Origin: Nocardia sp. NRRL S-836
GTDB lineage: Bacteria; Actinomycetota; Actinomycetes; Mycobacteriales; Pseudonocardiaceae
Length of the DNA: 64,000 nucleotides
Assembly (NCBI RefSeq): GCF_001279525.1
Contig: NZ_LGDY01000107.1
Coordinates: 62,001-126,000, forward strand
Direction: 5' to 3'
The notes under the pieces are model-generated. The model did not search any database. It worked only from the letters and a program-made list of their open reading frames with translations, and was not told the origin of the DNA. Below, piece after piece: positions 8,136 through 22,177 of the stretch. The position numbers and the translations under genes are program-made. Position 1 is the stretch's first letter; each line of letters starts with the position of its first letter.

Positions 8136-8572
8136 CAAGTATCCCGGACAACCCGCTCGAACTGGAGCGGCAGGTCTGCTTCGGGCTGGCCGTCGCCAGC
8201 CGGACGGTGATCGCCGTCTACCGCCCGATCCTCGAACCCCTCAACCTCACCCACCCGCAGTACCTGGTGATGCTGGCCCTGTGGGAACGCTCGCCACGCA
8301 CGGTGAAGGACCTGAGCAACGCGCTGCAGCTCGACCCCGGCACGCTCAGCCCGCTGCTGAAGCGCCTGGAGTCGATCGGCTACGTGCGGCGCGAGCGCGA
8401 CCGGGCCGACGAGCGGGCGCTGGCGCTGCGGCTCACCGAGGAGGGGCAGGAGCTGAGGAACGAGGCGGTGACCATCCCCTTCAAGGTCGTCGAGCGGCTC
8501 GGCATGTCGTTCGAGGAGCTCGCCGGGCTGAACGAGGTGCTGCGCAAAGTGATCGCGAAGGCCACGGCATGA
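8123..8572 (+). CDS. MarR family regulator of the OhrR (peroxide-sensing) type
   Basis: A 149-residue winged-helix protein. LERQVCFGLAVASRTVIAVYRP near the N-terminus contains the conserved reactive Cys (residue 19) and the Tyr that activates it in OhrR proteins. THPQYLVMLALWE and LDPGTLSPLLKRLESIGYVRRERD form the DNA-binding winged helix, with DRADERALALRLT in the wing. No other Cys is present, so it is a one-Cys OhrR type. No ohr peroxidase lies next to it; instead its stop overlaps the start of a DUF5313 membrane protein gene. Confidence 0.88.
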   Translation: MISTPSIPDNPLELERQVCFGLAVASRTVIAVYRPILEPLNLTHPQYLVMLALWERSPRTVKDLSNALQLDPGTLSPLLKRLESIGYVRRERDRADERALALRLTEEGQELRNEAVTIPFKVVERLGMSFEELAGLNEVLRKVIAKATA

Positions 8573-8964
8573 ACCCGGCGTTGAAGCTCTGGTACTACGC
8601 GGGCGGCAGGCTGCCGCAGGAGCACCGCGAGTTCGTCTACCGGGACGTCACCGGACCGAGGTGGCTGCTGCGGTTCACGGTGCGCAGCCTGGTTCAGGTC
8701 ACGCCGCTCACCACGGCCATCACGCTCGCACTGGTGTTCGGACTCGGCTCGCCGTGGCCCCTCGCCGTCGCGTGCGGTGCACTCGGTTTCGTTGTGGGAC
8801 TTTACTTTGCGTTGTCCTACGCCCCCGAAAGCGTGGATTACCGGTTGACGAAGTACGGGTATCCGAGAGGAGCAGCGACAGCTGGTCGACGGGACCGCAC
8901 GGCCGTGCAGGACCGCGAACGACAGGCGAAGTACGACGCGGTTTGGCGGCAATCCGAAAGGTAG
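8569..8964 (+). CDS. DUF5313-type membrane protein
   Basis: A 131-residue protein whose ATG overlaps the MarR stop (ATGA). It begins LKLWYYAGGRLPQEHREFVYRDVTGPRWLLRF, carries two adjacent transmembrane segments (LTTAITLALVFGLG and LAVACGALGFVVGLYFAL), and ends in a charged tail (REQ/QRQAKYDAVWRQ). This N-terminal W-Y-G-G-x-LP block and the two-helix core match the actinobacterial DUF5313 family of unknown function. Coupling to a peroxide-type regulator suggests envelope stress, which is inference. Confidence 0.8.
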   Translation: MNPALKLWYYAGGRLPQEHREFVYRDVTGPRWLLRFTVRSLVQVTPLTTAITLALVFGLGSPWPLAVACGALGFVVGLYFALSYAPESVDYRLTKYGYPRGAATAGRRDRTAVQDRERQAKYDAVWRQSER

Positions 8965-8970
8965 AGAGCC

Positions 8971-9300
8971 ATGGCCTTGTCGAGCAAGCAGTTCCAGTTC
9001 ACGAGGCCTCAGGCGATCACCCTGACGGCGGGGATGTTGCAGCTCACGTTCGGCTGCTTCGACATCTTCGGGCTGGACCCGAACTACCACGTGGTGCAGA
9101 TCGGCGTCGGCGTGCTGGGTGTCGTGATGGCCTGGCGACTGCACCACGCGCGGATCTACGGCGCCCTCCTGCTGCTGGCGTTCGGGACGTTGGCGTTCTC
9201 CCTCAACGAGCTCACGACCGAGGCGTTCCTCGAGGTGCGCACCGCGTTCCTCGGGCTGATGATCATGCTGGTCAGGCCGGGAAAGGTCGCTCGACGCTAG
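8971..9300 (+). CDS. Small polytopic membrane protein, unknown function
   Basis: A 109-residue protein six bases after the DUF5313 gene and so in the same operon. Three to four hydrophobic stretches are visible (AITLTAGMLQLTFGCFDIFG, VVQIGVGVLGVVMAW, IYGALLLLAFGTLAFSL, AFLGLMIMLV). It resembles small DUF4383-like membrane proteins of actinobacteria in layout but I cannot assign a family. Its last 29 bp overlap the convergent surE gene. Confidence 0.7.
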   Translation: MALSSKQFQFTRPQAITLTAGMLQLTFGCFDIFGLDPNYHVVQIGVGVLGVVMAWRLHHARIYGALLLLAFGTLAFSLNELTTEAFLEVRTAFLGLMIMLVRPGKVARR

Positions 9301-10018
9301 TGTCGCGGCCCACCGAGCGCAGCGCGGTCAGCGTCGCGTAGCCCTCGCCGAGCAACGCCGCGTCCGTGCCCGGTGCGGGTGAGTCCTCCGAGTACACGGC
9401 GACGAGCTCCACCTCGTGCTCGCCCACCTCGTCCACGCGGCTCTGCACGGTGCCGAAGCGGGCCAGCTCGGCCCAGCGAAGTCCTTTCACGTCAACGATG
9501 TTCGGCACGTTGAGCGACAGCACCGTCGCGTCCGGCATGTCGGCGAGCATCGGCAGCACCACACGCACCACCTCGCCCGCCTTGTCCCACAACGGTTCGG
9601 GCCCGTCCAACCCGACGTCGAGCGACACGGCCAGCGCGGACACGTCGTTCACGTGCGCGGTCAGGGCGGCGCCGACGGTGCCGGAGTGCAGGATCGCGCG
9701 GCCGACGTTCGCGCCCAGGTTCACCCCGGAGAGCACGACGTCGGGTTTGCCGCCGAAGCCGCCCTGGCACGCGATCAGCGAGATCAGGCCGGGGTGCGCG
9801 GCGACGGCGTAGGCCTCCGCGTCGAGGCCGGGCAGCCGGCGGCGTTCGCTCACCACCCGGCCGGTGTCACCGACCGCGGCCACCGAGGCGCTCGTGCCGC
9901 TGGCCTGCTGGGCCGGTGCCGCCACCAGCACGTCGTAGCCGAGTGAGACGGCGGCCTGGGCCAGGGTCAGCAGGCCGGGTGAGTCGATCCCGTCGTCGTT
10001 CGTGATCAGCGCGCGCAT
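9272..10018 (-). CDS. surE: 5'/3'-nucleotidase SurE
   Basis: A 248-residue metal-dependent phosphatase of normal SurE length. The metal site is complete: RALITNDDGIDSPG (Asp-Asp at residues 8-9), APAQQASGTSAS (Ser) and SGVNLGANVG (Asn). It removes 5' or 3' phosphate from nucleotides in the cytosol. It lies 4 bases after a PfkB-type sugar kinase gene and is co-transcribed with it, an arrangement that hints at joint handling of a phosphorylated sugar or nucleoside. Convergent overlap of 29 bp with the small membrane protein gene. Confidence 0.93.
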   Translation of the reverse strand: MRALITNDDGIDSPGLLTLAQAAVSLGYDVLVAAPAQQASGTSASVAAVGDTGRVVSERRRLPGLDAEAYAVAAHPGLISLIACQGGFGGKPDVVLSGVNLGANVGRAILHSGTVGAALTAHVNDVSALAVSLDVGLDGPEPLWDKAGEVVRVVLPMLADMPDATVLSLNVPNIVDVKGLRWAELARFGTVQSRVDEVGEHEVELVAVYSEDSPAPGTDAALLGEGYATLTALRSVGRDTSVERPFPA

Positions 10019-10022
10019 CCGC

Positions 10023-10928
10023 TCATTCCTCGATCGGTTCCAGTTCCACGCGTTTACTCAGCTCACGCACCGCTTCCCCGCTACCGCTGCCGAGGCCGTG
10101 CCGCGTGACGTTGACCGCGCCCGCGGCCGCACCGAGCTTCACCGCGTCCTCCACCGACATACCCAGGGCGAGGCCGGCTGAAATCCCCGCGGTCATGGAG
10201 TCTCCGGCGCCACGCGTGTCGACCGGTTGCAGCTGCGGCATGCGCACGAAGTACAACCGGCCTTCGAGCAGCGCCAACGCGGGTTCGTCCGCGCGTGAGA
10301 CGACCACGCCGTGCACGCACGACTCGGCGATCTCACGGCACTTCGCCACGAGCTTGGGCACCTCCTCCTCACCCAGCTCCTCGTGGCTGACCTTCACCAC
10401 GTGCGGGCCGCCGCGCACCGCCTCGGCGAGCCGGTCGCCGGCGAGGTCCACGATCACGCGGCACCCGTTGCTCGTCAGGTCGGCGGTCAGCCGGTGGTAG
10501 ACGTCGTGCGGCAGCACCCGGTCGTCGGACGGGCCGCTGAGCACGGCCGTGCCCGCGCGGATGCCCTCGACCAGCGCCAGCTCGTACACGTCGTCGAGCT
10601 CGTGGCGGGACAAGGCGTCCGGCAGCATCTCGACCACCTCGGAACGGCTGCCGTCGCGGCGATCGTGCACGTAGGCGCCGTTGCGGGCGGCCACGTCCCG
10701 TGCGCGCAGGTCCACGTGCTCGCCTTCGAGCAACGTGCGCAGCACACGGCCGGTCTCGCCGCCGAACGTCGCGCACACCACGGCCTCGACGCCCAGCGCG
10801 GCGATCATCCGGGACTGCCAGAAGCCCTGGCCACCCGCGTGCAGGTGCACGTCGGGTTCACCATCGAGGTCCTCGACGGTCACGGTCAGTTGAGGAGACG
10901 GGGCAAATACGGCAACTCGGGCATCCAC
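10023..10928 (-). CDS. PfkB family sugar kinase (1-phosphofructokinase-like)
   Basis: A 301-residue ribokinase-fold protein. GGQGFWQSRMIAALGVEAVVCATFGGETG corresponds to the first PfkB signature and DTRGAGDSMTAGISAGLALG to the second, with the anion-hole GAGD and catalytic Asp (about residue 240). The substrate region has GxRxE-like residues as in FruK/LacC enzymes rather than ribokinase. The substrate is not known. First gene of the pfkB-surE operon; a 12-bp perfect hairpin separates it from the upstream small acidic gene. Confidence 0.87.
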   Translation of the reverse strand: MDARVAVFAPSPQLTVTVEDLDGEPDVHLHAGGQGFWQSRMIAALGVEAVVCATFGGETGRVLRTLLEGEHVDLRARDVAARNGAYVHDRRDGSRSEVVEMLPDALSRHELDDVYELALVEGIRAGTAVLSGPSDDRVLPHDVYHRLTADLTSNGCRVIVDLAGDRLAEAVRGGPHVVKVSHEELGEEEVPKLVAKCREIAESCVHGVVVSRADEPALALLEGRLYFVRMPQLQPVDTRGAGDSMTAGISAGLALGMSVEDAVKLGAAAGAVNVTRHGLGSGSGEAVRELSKRVELEPIEE

Positions 10929-10941
10929 GACAGCCTGGTAC

Positions 10942-10974
10942 CCGGTGTGGGCGCAAGATATTCGCCCACACCGG
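10942..10974 (-). terminator. Perfect 12-bp hairpin between operons
   Basis: CCGGTGTGGGCG (10942-10953) pairs perfectly with CGCCCACACCGG (10963-10974) around a 9-base loop. It lies 12 bases beyond the stop of the small acidic gene and 13 bases before the PfkB start, so it can end the GH20 transcript. There is no T run. An operator for the pfkB-surE operon is an alternative. Confidence 0.65.
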
Positions 10975-10986
10975 ATGAATCAGACA

Positions 10987-11172
10987 TCACGCGCCGGAGC
11001 CGCCGGTCGGGTCGTCACCGTCCTGCGGCGCGGGCGCGTCACCCGGTCCCATCTTCTCGTCGGCGCGCCACTCACCCGGCTCGGTCAGGTCGCGGTACTG
11101 GTCGACCTCCTGCGGCGTCGGGTCGACACCGGCCTCTTCGGCGAACTCTTCTGCCACTTCCGGATCCGTCAT
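10987..11172 (-). CDS. Small acidic protein, unknown function
   Basis: A 61-residue protein starting MTDPEVAEEFAEEAGVDPTP and very rich in Asp, Glu, Pro and Gly, with no hydrophobic core and probably disordered. It lies 23 bases downstream of the GH20 gene on the same strand. Short acidic proteins of this kind are common in Pseudonocardiales; no function is known to me. Third-position GC matches real genes. Confidence 0.65.
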   Translation of the reverse strand: MTDPEVAEEFAEEAGVDPTPQEVDQYRDLTEPGEWRADEKMGPGDAPAPQDGDDPTGGSGA

Positions 11173-11195
11173 GACGGCGGAGTACCCAGGAAGTC

Positions 11196-12923
11196 TCAGC
11201 AAACGCCGCCGTCGCGCCACACACCCCACTGACCGGTGGTGCCGGGCTCCTCCCCCTGCGTCCACCACTGCGCCGTCCACCGGTGGCCGTTGTGCGAGAC
11301 CACGTTCCCGCCGGAGTAGGCCTTCGAGCGCTCCCACGCGGGCTGCGCGCACGGGCCGGGCGGCAGGCCGCCGTCGTCCCACGGCACCTGCGGCGAGCGG
11401 TAGAAGTTGATGCCCATGGTCGTCCAGCGCGGACCCTGGTTGCCCAGGCGCACCTTGAACTGGTCCCAGCCGTGCGCCGACCACGGCGACCAGCCGAGCT
11501 CGGCGTGCACGGCGAGCCGGGGGAACGCCATGAACTCGACGTCGCGCGAGGTCGCGATCGTCTCCGTCCACAGTGGAGCCTCGATGCCCTGCACCGCCGA
11601 CTCCGGCACACCGCTCAGGTGCGTGCCGGGGTTCCAGTCGTAGGCGTCCCGGACCTCGACCAGACCGGCCCACGACAGGCCCAGCGGCGTGCTGGAGTTG
11701 TACTTCATGTCCAGGTACGCCTTGTTCGCGGGCGACATGACGACCTTGTTGCCGCGCGCCACCGCCGCCTGCACGGTGGCGTTGGACGTCGTGGTCCCCC
11801 AGTACTGCGGGATGGCGCTGACGTCGGTGGTCGTCTTCACGAACTCGTGCCAGCCGAGCACGGTCTTGCCGTACTTCTTCACGATCGGCAGCGCCCGGTC
11901 CATGAACGCCTGGTACTGCGCGCCGGAGGTCGCGTGCGCCTCGTCGCCGCCGATGTGGAAGTAGGGGCCGGGCGTGAGCGCCGCGATCTCGCGCACCACG
12001 TCGTCCACGAACCGGTAGGTGATGTCCTTGTCGACGCACAACGAGGAGTAGCCGACCTCGATGTCCGTGCGCAGCGGCGGTGCCTGGCCGGTGCAGTTCA
12101 GCTCGGCGTACGAGGCGAGCGCGGCGTTGGTGTGGCCGGGCAGGTCGATCTCGGGGATCACCGTGATCTTGCGCGCGGCCGCGTACTGCACGATCTCGCT
12201 GTACTGCGCCTTGGTGAAGTAGCCGCCGGGACCGCCACCGACCTGGGTGCTGCCGCCGTACGTGGCGAGCCGCGGCCAGCTGTCGACCACGATCCGCCAG
12301 CCCTGGTCGTCGCTCAGGTGCAGGTGGAAATAGTTGATCTTGTAGAGCGCGAGCTGGTCGAGGTACCGCTTGACGGACGCGACCGGGTGGAAGTGCCGCG
12401 CCACGTCGAGCATCGCGCCGCGGTAGGCGAACCGCGGGTGGTCGACGACCAGCGCGCCCGGCACCGTCCACGGACCGGGCTGGGTGGTCGCGCTCTCCAC
12501 CTTGGCGGGCAGCAGCTGCCGCAACGTCTGCACGCCCGCGAACAGCCCCTCGGAGGTGTTGGCGCGCAACACAACGGCGTTGGCGGCGACGTCGAGCTGG
12601 TAGCCCTGCTGACCGACGCTGCCCGGTGCGCCCGCGAGCAGCAACGAGATGCCGTCGGCGGGTGTGCCGGTCGCGTCGGCTACCGGCAGCGCGTACCCGG
12701 TCGACGGCCGCAGCACGCCGGCCAGGAAGTCACCCACGTCCCGCGCGGCCGGGCTGGTGTAGATCTTGGTGCCGGTGGTCAGCGCGTGCGTGACACCCGC
12801 TCTGGCCTGCACGGAGACCGGCGCCGGAACAAGGCTCCGCAGGGGTTCCGCGGCCTGCGACTGCGCACTCACGGAGAGCGCGGCGGTCACGGTGACGACC
12901 ACGGCGAGAACGCGAGTTCTCAC
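11196..12923 (-). CDS. Secreted beta-N-acetylhexosaminidase (GH20) with C-terminal chitin-binding module
   Basis: A 575-residue exported enzyme. Signal peptide VLAVVVTVTAALSVSAQSQAAE at the N-terminus, then a GH20b domain (about 30-150), then the GH20 barrel. FHLHLSDDQGWR, PEIDLPGHTNAALA and FHIGGDEAHA mark the barrel; the Asp-Glu pair (about residues 326-327) is the catalytic dyad. YWGTTTSNA, MKYNSSTPLGLSWAG and APLWTETI complete the substrate pocket. The last 48 residues (AWERSKAYSGGNVVSHNGHRW, QWWTQGEEPG) are a CBM5/12-type chitin-binding module. It releases N-acetylglucosamine from chitin oligosaccharides outside the cell. Confidence 0.95.
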   Translation of the reverse strand: MRTRVLAVVVTVTAALSVSAQSQAAEPLRSLVPAPVSVQARAGVTHALTTGTKIYTSPAARDVGDFLAGVLRPSTGYALPVADATGTPADGISLLLAGAPGSVGQQGYQLDVAANAVVLRANTSEGLFAGVQTLRQLLPAKVESATTQPGPWTVPGALVVDHPRFAYRGAMLDVARHFHPVASVKRYLDQLALYKINYFHLHLSDDQGWRIVVDSWPRLATYGGSTQVGGGPGGYFTKAQYSEIVQYAAARKITVIPEIDLPGHTNAALASYAELNCTGQAPPLRTDIEVGYSSLCVDKDITYRFVDDVVREIAALTPGPYFHIGGDEAHATSGAQYQAFMDRALPIVKKYGKTVLGWHEFVKTTTDVSAIPQYWGTTTSNATVQAAVARGNKVVMSPANKAYLDMKYNSSTPLGLSWAGLVEVRDAYDWNPGTHLSGVPESAVQGIEAPLWTETIATSRDVEFMAFPRLAVHAELGWSPWSAHGWDQFKVRLGNQGPRWTTMGINFYRSPQVPWDDGGLPPGPCAQPAWERSKAYSGGNVVSHNGHRWTAQWWTQGEEPGTTGQWGVWRDGGVC

Positions 12924-13052
12924 GACTCCTCCTCTGAGTCGGGGGCGGCGGCCCAGGTCACAGCGTGGTCAACCGGTCAGATGCCGTCAATGGTCTGAGC
13001 CAATTCAGCGGTGGTGCCGACGCCCGTGACCCGGCCGGGCAGAATCAGGCGC

Positions 13053-14597
13053 ATGGGGGATTTCGCAACGCTGGTCGCGTCCGTCGTGCCGCGGATCGAG
13101 GCGCTCGTACCCGCCGAGCCGGCCGCCGAGCTGGGCCGGCACACCGGGCGGCAGCGGCGGGACGGCATTCCGGCCGCCTCGGCCGCGCAGCAGGGGTTGC
13201 GCGAGGTGCCGGGCCTCCTCGCGGAACGGCTGCTCGGGGCGCTGGAGCTGGAGGTGGGCCGGCTGTCGCTGACCGCGCCCGCGGCGCTGGTCGCGGACCT
13301 CCGACCGCTGCCGGACGGTTCGTCGTTCTCCGTGCTCTCCGCTCACGGCCAAAGCGCGATGACGACCCCGGTCGCCATGGTCGACACCGTGCACCGCGGT
13401 GCCGCGGACCTCGTCCTGCGGCACGTCGAGCGGTTGCTGCCCGACCTCAGCGAGGTCACCGGCAGCGAGGCCGAGATCGCCGCCAGGCGCGGCAGCGCGC
13501 ACCTGGCCACCGCGACGGCCGTGGCCAGGGCGGTCCTCAACGCCATCGGCACCCCCACCGCGACCGACCCGAGAGCCGCCATCGGCATCGCGATCGGCGT
13601 GACCGCACAGGTCCTGGCCGATCTCCCCATGCCACCCGGCTACGCGCGAGCGTTGCTGGAGAAGCGGCGGGCCGAGTACATGGGCTCGTCCTGGTACACG
13701 CACGCGCCGGTGGCCGCTCACCGGTTCGTCCTGGTCGAGGAACCGGGCCTGGACGAGCCCGACTTCACGCGGACCGGCCTGGCCGCACCGGTCCACAGCG
13801 GGTTCGCCGTCCGTACCGGCATCGCGGAGGGCCAAGTGCCGGTCAGCGTGCGGGTCGTGCTGCGCGAGCCGGCCGAACCGGACCTGGCGGCGTGGGACGA
13901 GGTCGTGGAGATCAGCTACCTCGCGGTCGACGGTGACGCGAGGTTCGGGCACAGCGCGACGGCGCCGTGGGGTGGCGAGTTCCGCGCGCGGGTCAGCGCG
14001 ACCGGCCGCGACGAGGCCGACGAGCGCTACGAGCTGACGATCTGGCCGGCCCCGCACGCGGACCCGGTGGTGCGCAAGCGCACCGACCGCGTCGGCCACC
14101 TGCTGCGCGGTGAACCGGCGCCGCCGCCGATCCGGCGCCCGGAGGCCGGTCTTCGCTGGCTGAGGACCGAGCTGGGCGAAGCGGCCACCGTCACGATCGC
14201 CACGAACGTCACCCTGGACGAGGTGGTGGCCGAGTTCGGGGAGGGCGCCGTCGCCGTGGAGGTCGACGGCGGGGTGCTGGTCGTCGAGGACAACGACTAC
14301 CTGGGCTCCCGCACGGAGGTCCTGAAACGCCTGTCCCGCAACGGGAAGGCCGCGAGCCACTACTGGAACGTCAACCGGCTGACCAGGCTCTCGTTCGCGC
14401 GCGGCGGCACGGTCCTGTCCGCCGAGGAGGTCCTGGACGAGACGTGGTTCGGTACCGACCCGGAGGTGCGGCAAGCCCTGGAGGGCCTCAGCTTCACCGA
14501 CCGGCGCCACGTCGACGCCAAGGCGGTCACGGCGGTGGCGCGGTTCACCGGTGCCGTGATCGCCGAGGACGACCTGCGGGACGCGCTGCGTCAGTAG
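13053..14597 (+). CDS. Large conserved hypothetical protein with C-terminal DUF6461-like region
   Basis: A 514-residue soluble protein with no signal peptide. ATG 13053 is preferred over an earlier frame opening because coding bias begins there. Residues about 1-230 are helical (AAQQGLREVPGLLAERLLGALELEV and similar). The middle is beta-rich. The last 140 residues (ATVTIATNVTLDEVVAEFG, VVEDNDYLGSRTEVLKRLSRNGKAAS) have the look of DUF6461-type beta-propeller-less domains found in actinobacterial hypothetical proteins. I cannot give a function. It is convergent with the FAD monooxygenase gene, overlapping it by 7 bp. Confidence 0.75.
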   Translation: MGDFATLVASVVPRIEALVPAEPAAELGRHTGRQRRDGIPAASAAQQGLREVPGLLAERLLGALELEVGRLSLTAPAALVADLRPLPDGSSFSVLSAHGQSAMTTPVAMVDTVHRGAADLVLRHVERLLPDLSEVTGSEAEIAARRGSAHLATATAVARAVLNAIGTPTATDPRAAIGIAIGVTAQVLADLPMPPGYARALLEKRRAEYMGSSWYTHAPVAAHRFVLVEEPGLDEPDFTRTGLAAPVHSGFAVRTGIAEGQVPVSVRVVLREPAEPDLAAWDEVVEISYLAVDGDARFGHSATAPWGGEFRARVSATGRDEADERYELTIWPAPHADPVVRKRTDRVGHLLRGEPAPPPIRRPEAGLRWLRTELGEAATVTIATNVTLDEVVAEFGEGAVAVEVDGGVLVVEDNDYLGSRTEVLKRLSRNGKAASHYWNVNRLTRLSFARGGTVLSAEEVLDETWFGTDPEVRQALEGLSFTDRRHVDAKAVTAVARFTGAVIAEDDLRDALRQ

Positions 14598-15679
14598 GCC
14601 GGGAGCTGGAACGAGTTGACGACGGCCGGGAACTCCTCGACGGGGCGGCCGCCGTTGGCCTGGTTCTTCAGCGCCATGTCCTGGTTGGCCGTCACGTACG
14701 GGCGCAGCAGCTCCTCGTAGCGCTGGAAAGCCGTGCCCGGGTTGGCGCTCAGCTCGCCGGCCAGCACGTACGCGCCGACCAGTGCCATGCTCGTGCCCTG
14801 GCCGGACAGCGGCGAGCCGCAGTAGCCGGCGTCGCCGAGCAGGACGACGTTGCCGCGTGACCAGGAGGGCATCCGGATCTGCGCCATGGAGTCGAAGTGG
14901 AAGTCCGGCGCCTCCCACATGTGCTTGAGCGCGGTCTGCCACTCCCAGCCGGCGTCGGCGAACCGCTCGGCGAGCAGGCGGCGCTGGGCCTCGACGTCGC
15001 GGTGGTCGAAGTCGACCTCGCCGTAGAAACCCATGTACACCCGGCACTCGGCGTTGGCGCGGGCGCTCATGATGCCGCCGCCGACGACCTCGCCCTGCTG
15101 GAACACCTGCCAGTGGTCGAGGTTCAGGAAGTTCGGCGCGGTGAACACGGCGAGGTTCATGCCGAGGTGGCTGATGAAGTCCCGCTCGGGACCGAACACG
15201 AGCCGCCGCACGTTCGAGTGCAGGCCGTCGGCGCCGACGATCACGTCGAAGTCGCGCGGGGCGGAGCGTTCGAACGTCACGCGGGTGCCGTCGATGGCGG
15301 TGATGGTGTCGTCGAACAGGTACTCGACGCCCTCGACCGCGTCGAACAGCAACCGGGCCAGGTCGTCGCGCATGACCTCGACGTCGGGGCTCGCCAGCTC
15401 GCCCCCGGTCAGCGTGTGCTCGGTGGAGTGGAAGAGCTCGTTGCCGTCGGCGTCGACCATGCTCATGCCGCGCATGCCGGTCGTCAGCGACCGCAAGCGC
15501 TCCCCCAGCCCCATCCGCTCCACCACGCCGAGCGCCGGGCCGCGCACGTCGACGGCCTGCCCGCCGGGCCGCAGGCCGCGGTGGCGCTCGACGACGGTGA
15601 CGGCGAAACCGTTGCGGCGCAGCCAGTACGCGAGGGCGGGGCCGCCGATGCTGGCGCCGGAGATCAGGACGTTCTTCAT
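14591..15679 (-). CDS. FAD-dependent monooxygenase (aromatic hydroxylase/tetracycline-destructase-like)
   Basis: A 362-residue class A flavin monooxygenase. Start at ATG 15679 after GGGGGAAG; the frame runs further upstream but without coding features. The N-terminal dinucleotide-binding loop is NVLISGASIGGPALAYWLRRNG, a DG-type motif is DFDVIVGADGLHSNVRR, and the second FAD loop is VVLLGDAGYCGSPLSGQGTSMAL. It hydroxylates a small aromatic or polyketide substrate with NAD(P)H. A strong hairpin separates it from the geosmin synthase gene upstream, so the two are probably not one transcript. Confidence 0.9.
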   Translation of the reverse strand: MKNVLISGASIGGPALAYWLRRNGFAVTVVERHRGLRPGGQAVDVRGPALGVVERMGLGERLRSLTTGMRGMSMVDADGNELFHSTEHTLTGGELASPDVEVMRDDLARLLFDAVEGVEYLFDDTITAIDGTRVTFERSAPRDFDVIVGADGLHSNVRRLVFGPERDFISHLGMNLAVFTAPNFLNLDHWQVFQQGEVVGGGIMSARANAECRVYMGFYGEVDFDHRDVEAQRRLLAERFADAGWEWQTALKHMWEAPDFHFDSMAQIRMPSWSRGNVVLLGDAGYCGSPLSGQGTSMALVGAYVLAGELSANPGTAFQRYEELLRPYVTANQDMALKNQANGGRPVEEFPAVVNSFQLPAY

Positions 15680-15748
15680 GGTGCTTCCCCCTGTGGAGTG
15701 GTCGACGTCCACAAGGTGCCGTGCCGCGCTGACCGGCGGCTGACCATC

Positions 15749-15799
15749 GGCTGCCCGGCGCTGACAGGTGGTGACGCACGCTGTCAGCGCCGGGCAGCC
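15749..15799 (-). terminator. 19-bp perfect hairpin after the geosmin synthase gene
   Basis: GGCTGCCCGGCGCTGACAG (15749-15767) is exactly complementary to 15781-15799, with a 13-base loop. It begins 14 bases after the geosmin synthase stop on the minus strand and lies upstream of the monooxygenase start, the right place to end the geoA transcript. No T run. Confidence 0.75.
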
Positions 15800-15812
15800 A
15801 CGCGCGCGTGAC

Positions 15813-21209
<5,397 letters not shown>

Positions 21210-21213
<4 letters not shown>

Positions 21214-21800
21214 TCCCACCGGCCCCAGCGCACGACCTCCTCGAACGCCGCCCGCTTCCGCCGCCGCGGCGACGCGTCCTGCGAGAGCTCCGACTCCGCC
21301 GCGTGCCCGACCGCGATCGCCCCGATCGGCTCGTAGGCCTCCGGCACCCCGAACTCCTCGCGGAACGCCGCCCACGTCTCCCGCGGCATCCCGAAGAACA
21401 CCGCCCCCAGCCCCTCGTCGACCACGGTCTGCAGGATCAGCAACGCCGCCATGCCCGTGTCGATGTGCCAGTACGGCACCGGCCAGTGGTCCTCGCTGCG
21501 GTCCGTCCACCCCTTGTCGGGCTGCGCGTACCGGTCCAGGTAGACGTCCTTGGCCGACATCGGCACCACGACCACCGGCGCCGCCATCGTCTCCTCCGAG
21601 GCCCACACCTCGAAGAACTTCTCCCGGTACCGCTGCAACGACTCCCCCTGCAACACCAGGAACCCCTGCCCCTGCGAGAACCCCGCCGACGGCCCGCGCA
21701 CCGCGTTGCGCATGATCCGCCGCACGCTCTCATCGCTGACCGGCTCGTCGGTGAACTTCCGCACCATCCGCCGCTTGCGCACGACGTCCTGGAACTCCAC
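21210..21800 (-). CDS. Nitroreductase family protein
   Basis: A 196-residue FMN-dependent nitroreductase-fold protein. Start GTG 21800 is chosen because GGGGAGG lies six bases upstream and the product then begins VEFQDVVRKRRMVRKFTDEPV, as in the family. FMN-contact residues RKRRMVRKF, RGPSAGFSQGQGFLV, and the C-terminal GLGAVFFGM loop are visible. It reduces nitro groups, quinones or similar compounds with NAD(P)H. First gene of an operon with the SARP regulator, whose GTG overlaps its stop. Confidence 0.88.
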
Positions 21801-22177
21801 GCCAACCTCCCCACAGATCCGCCTGGCCTCGACCGTAACGGAACGCGGTCCGGAGGGGGCGAAGCCGAAGGCGAGGCGTGAACTCATGATCGAGCCGAAG
21901 GCGAGGCGTTTCAGCCTTTCCTCGGGCGGTTCCGCGGTGGGTGGCTTCCCCGTCTAGCGCTCCGATCGTCTGCCGGGCCTGAGGAGGGGTGTCAAACCGA
22001 CACGCTTTTCGTTCCTGGATCGCTAAACGGGGAAGACGCCCACCGCAACGCAAGCACCAACGCAACCGGCAGCCGCTCTACGCAACAGGCGTGCCATCTA
22101 CCTGCTCACAGCGCTGGCCGGCTTCTTTGGGAGTGTCGGGGTCTGGGGCGGAGCCCCAGGAAGCCCCCAGGAAGCCT
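21801..22177. other. Intergenic stretch with a short direct repeat
   Basis: No gene is supported here. The 18-base string GAGCCGAAGGCGAGGCGT occurs at 21892-21909 and nearly identically at 21862-21879, 30 bases apart. The left part should hold the promoter of the nitroreductase-SARP operon; the right part holds the terminator of the conservon operon. Confidence 0.5.
22143..22159 (-). terminator. Terminator hairpin of the MFS-conservon operon
   Basis: CTGGGGC-GGA-GCCCCAG forms a perfect 7-bp stem 19 bases beyond the stop of the DUF742 gene on the minus strand. The string CTTCCTGGGGCTCCGCCCCAGACCCC read on that strand is a very common actinobacterial terminator form. A second partial copy of its left arm sits directly upstream. 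Confidence 0.7.

Noticed and set aside
13005..15779. Very long open frames antisense to real genes, such as the 924-codon minus-strand frame
   Set aside because: These mirror the codon bias of the opposite-strand genes and consist of Arg/Pro/Gly/Ala-rich sequence without motifs.
15749..15799. Perfect 19-bp inverted repeats (here and at 7994-8046) as ends of a mobile element
   Set aside because: Arms are close together with short loops, lie directly after stop codons, and no transposase or target duplication is present; terminators fit better.
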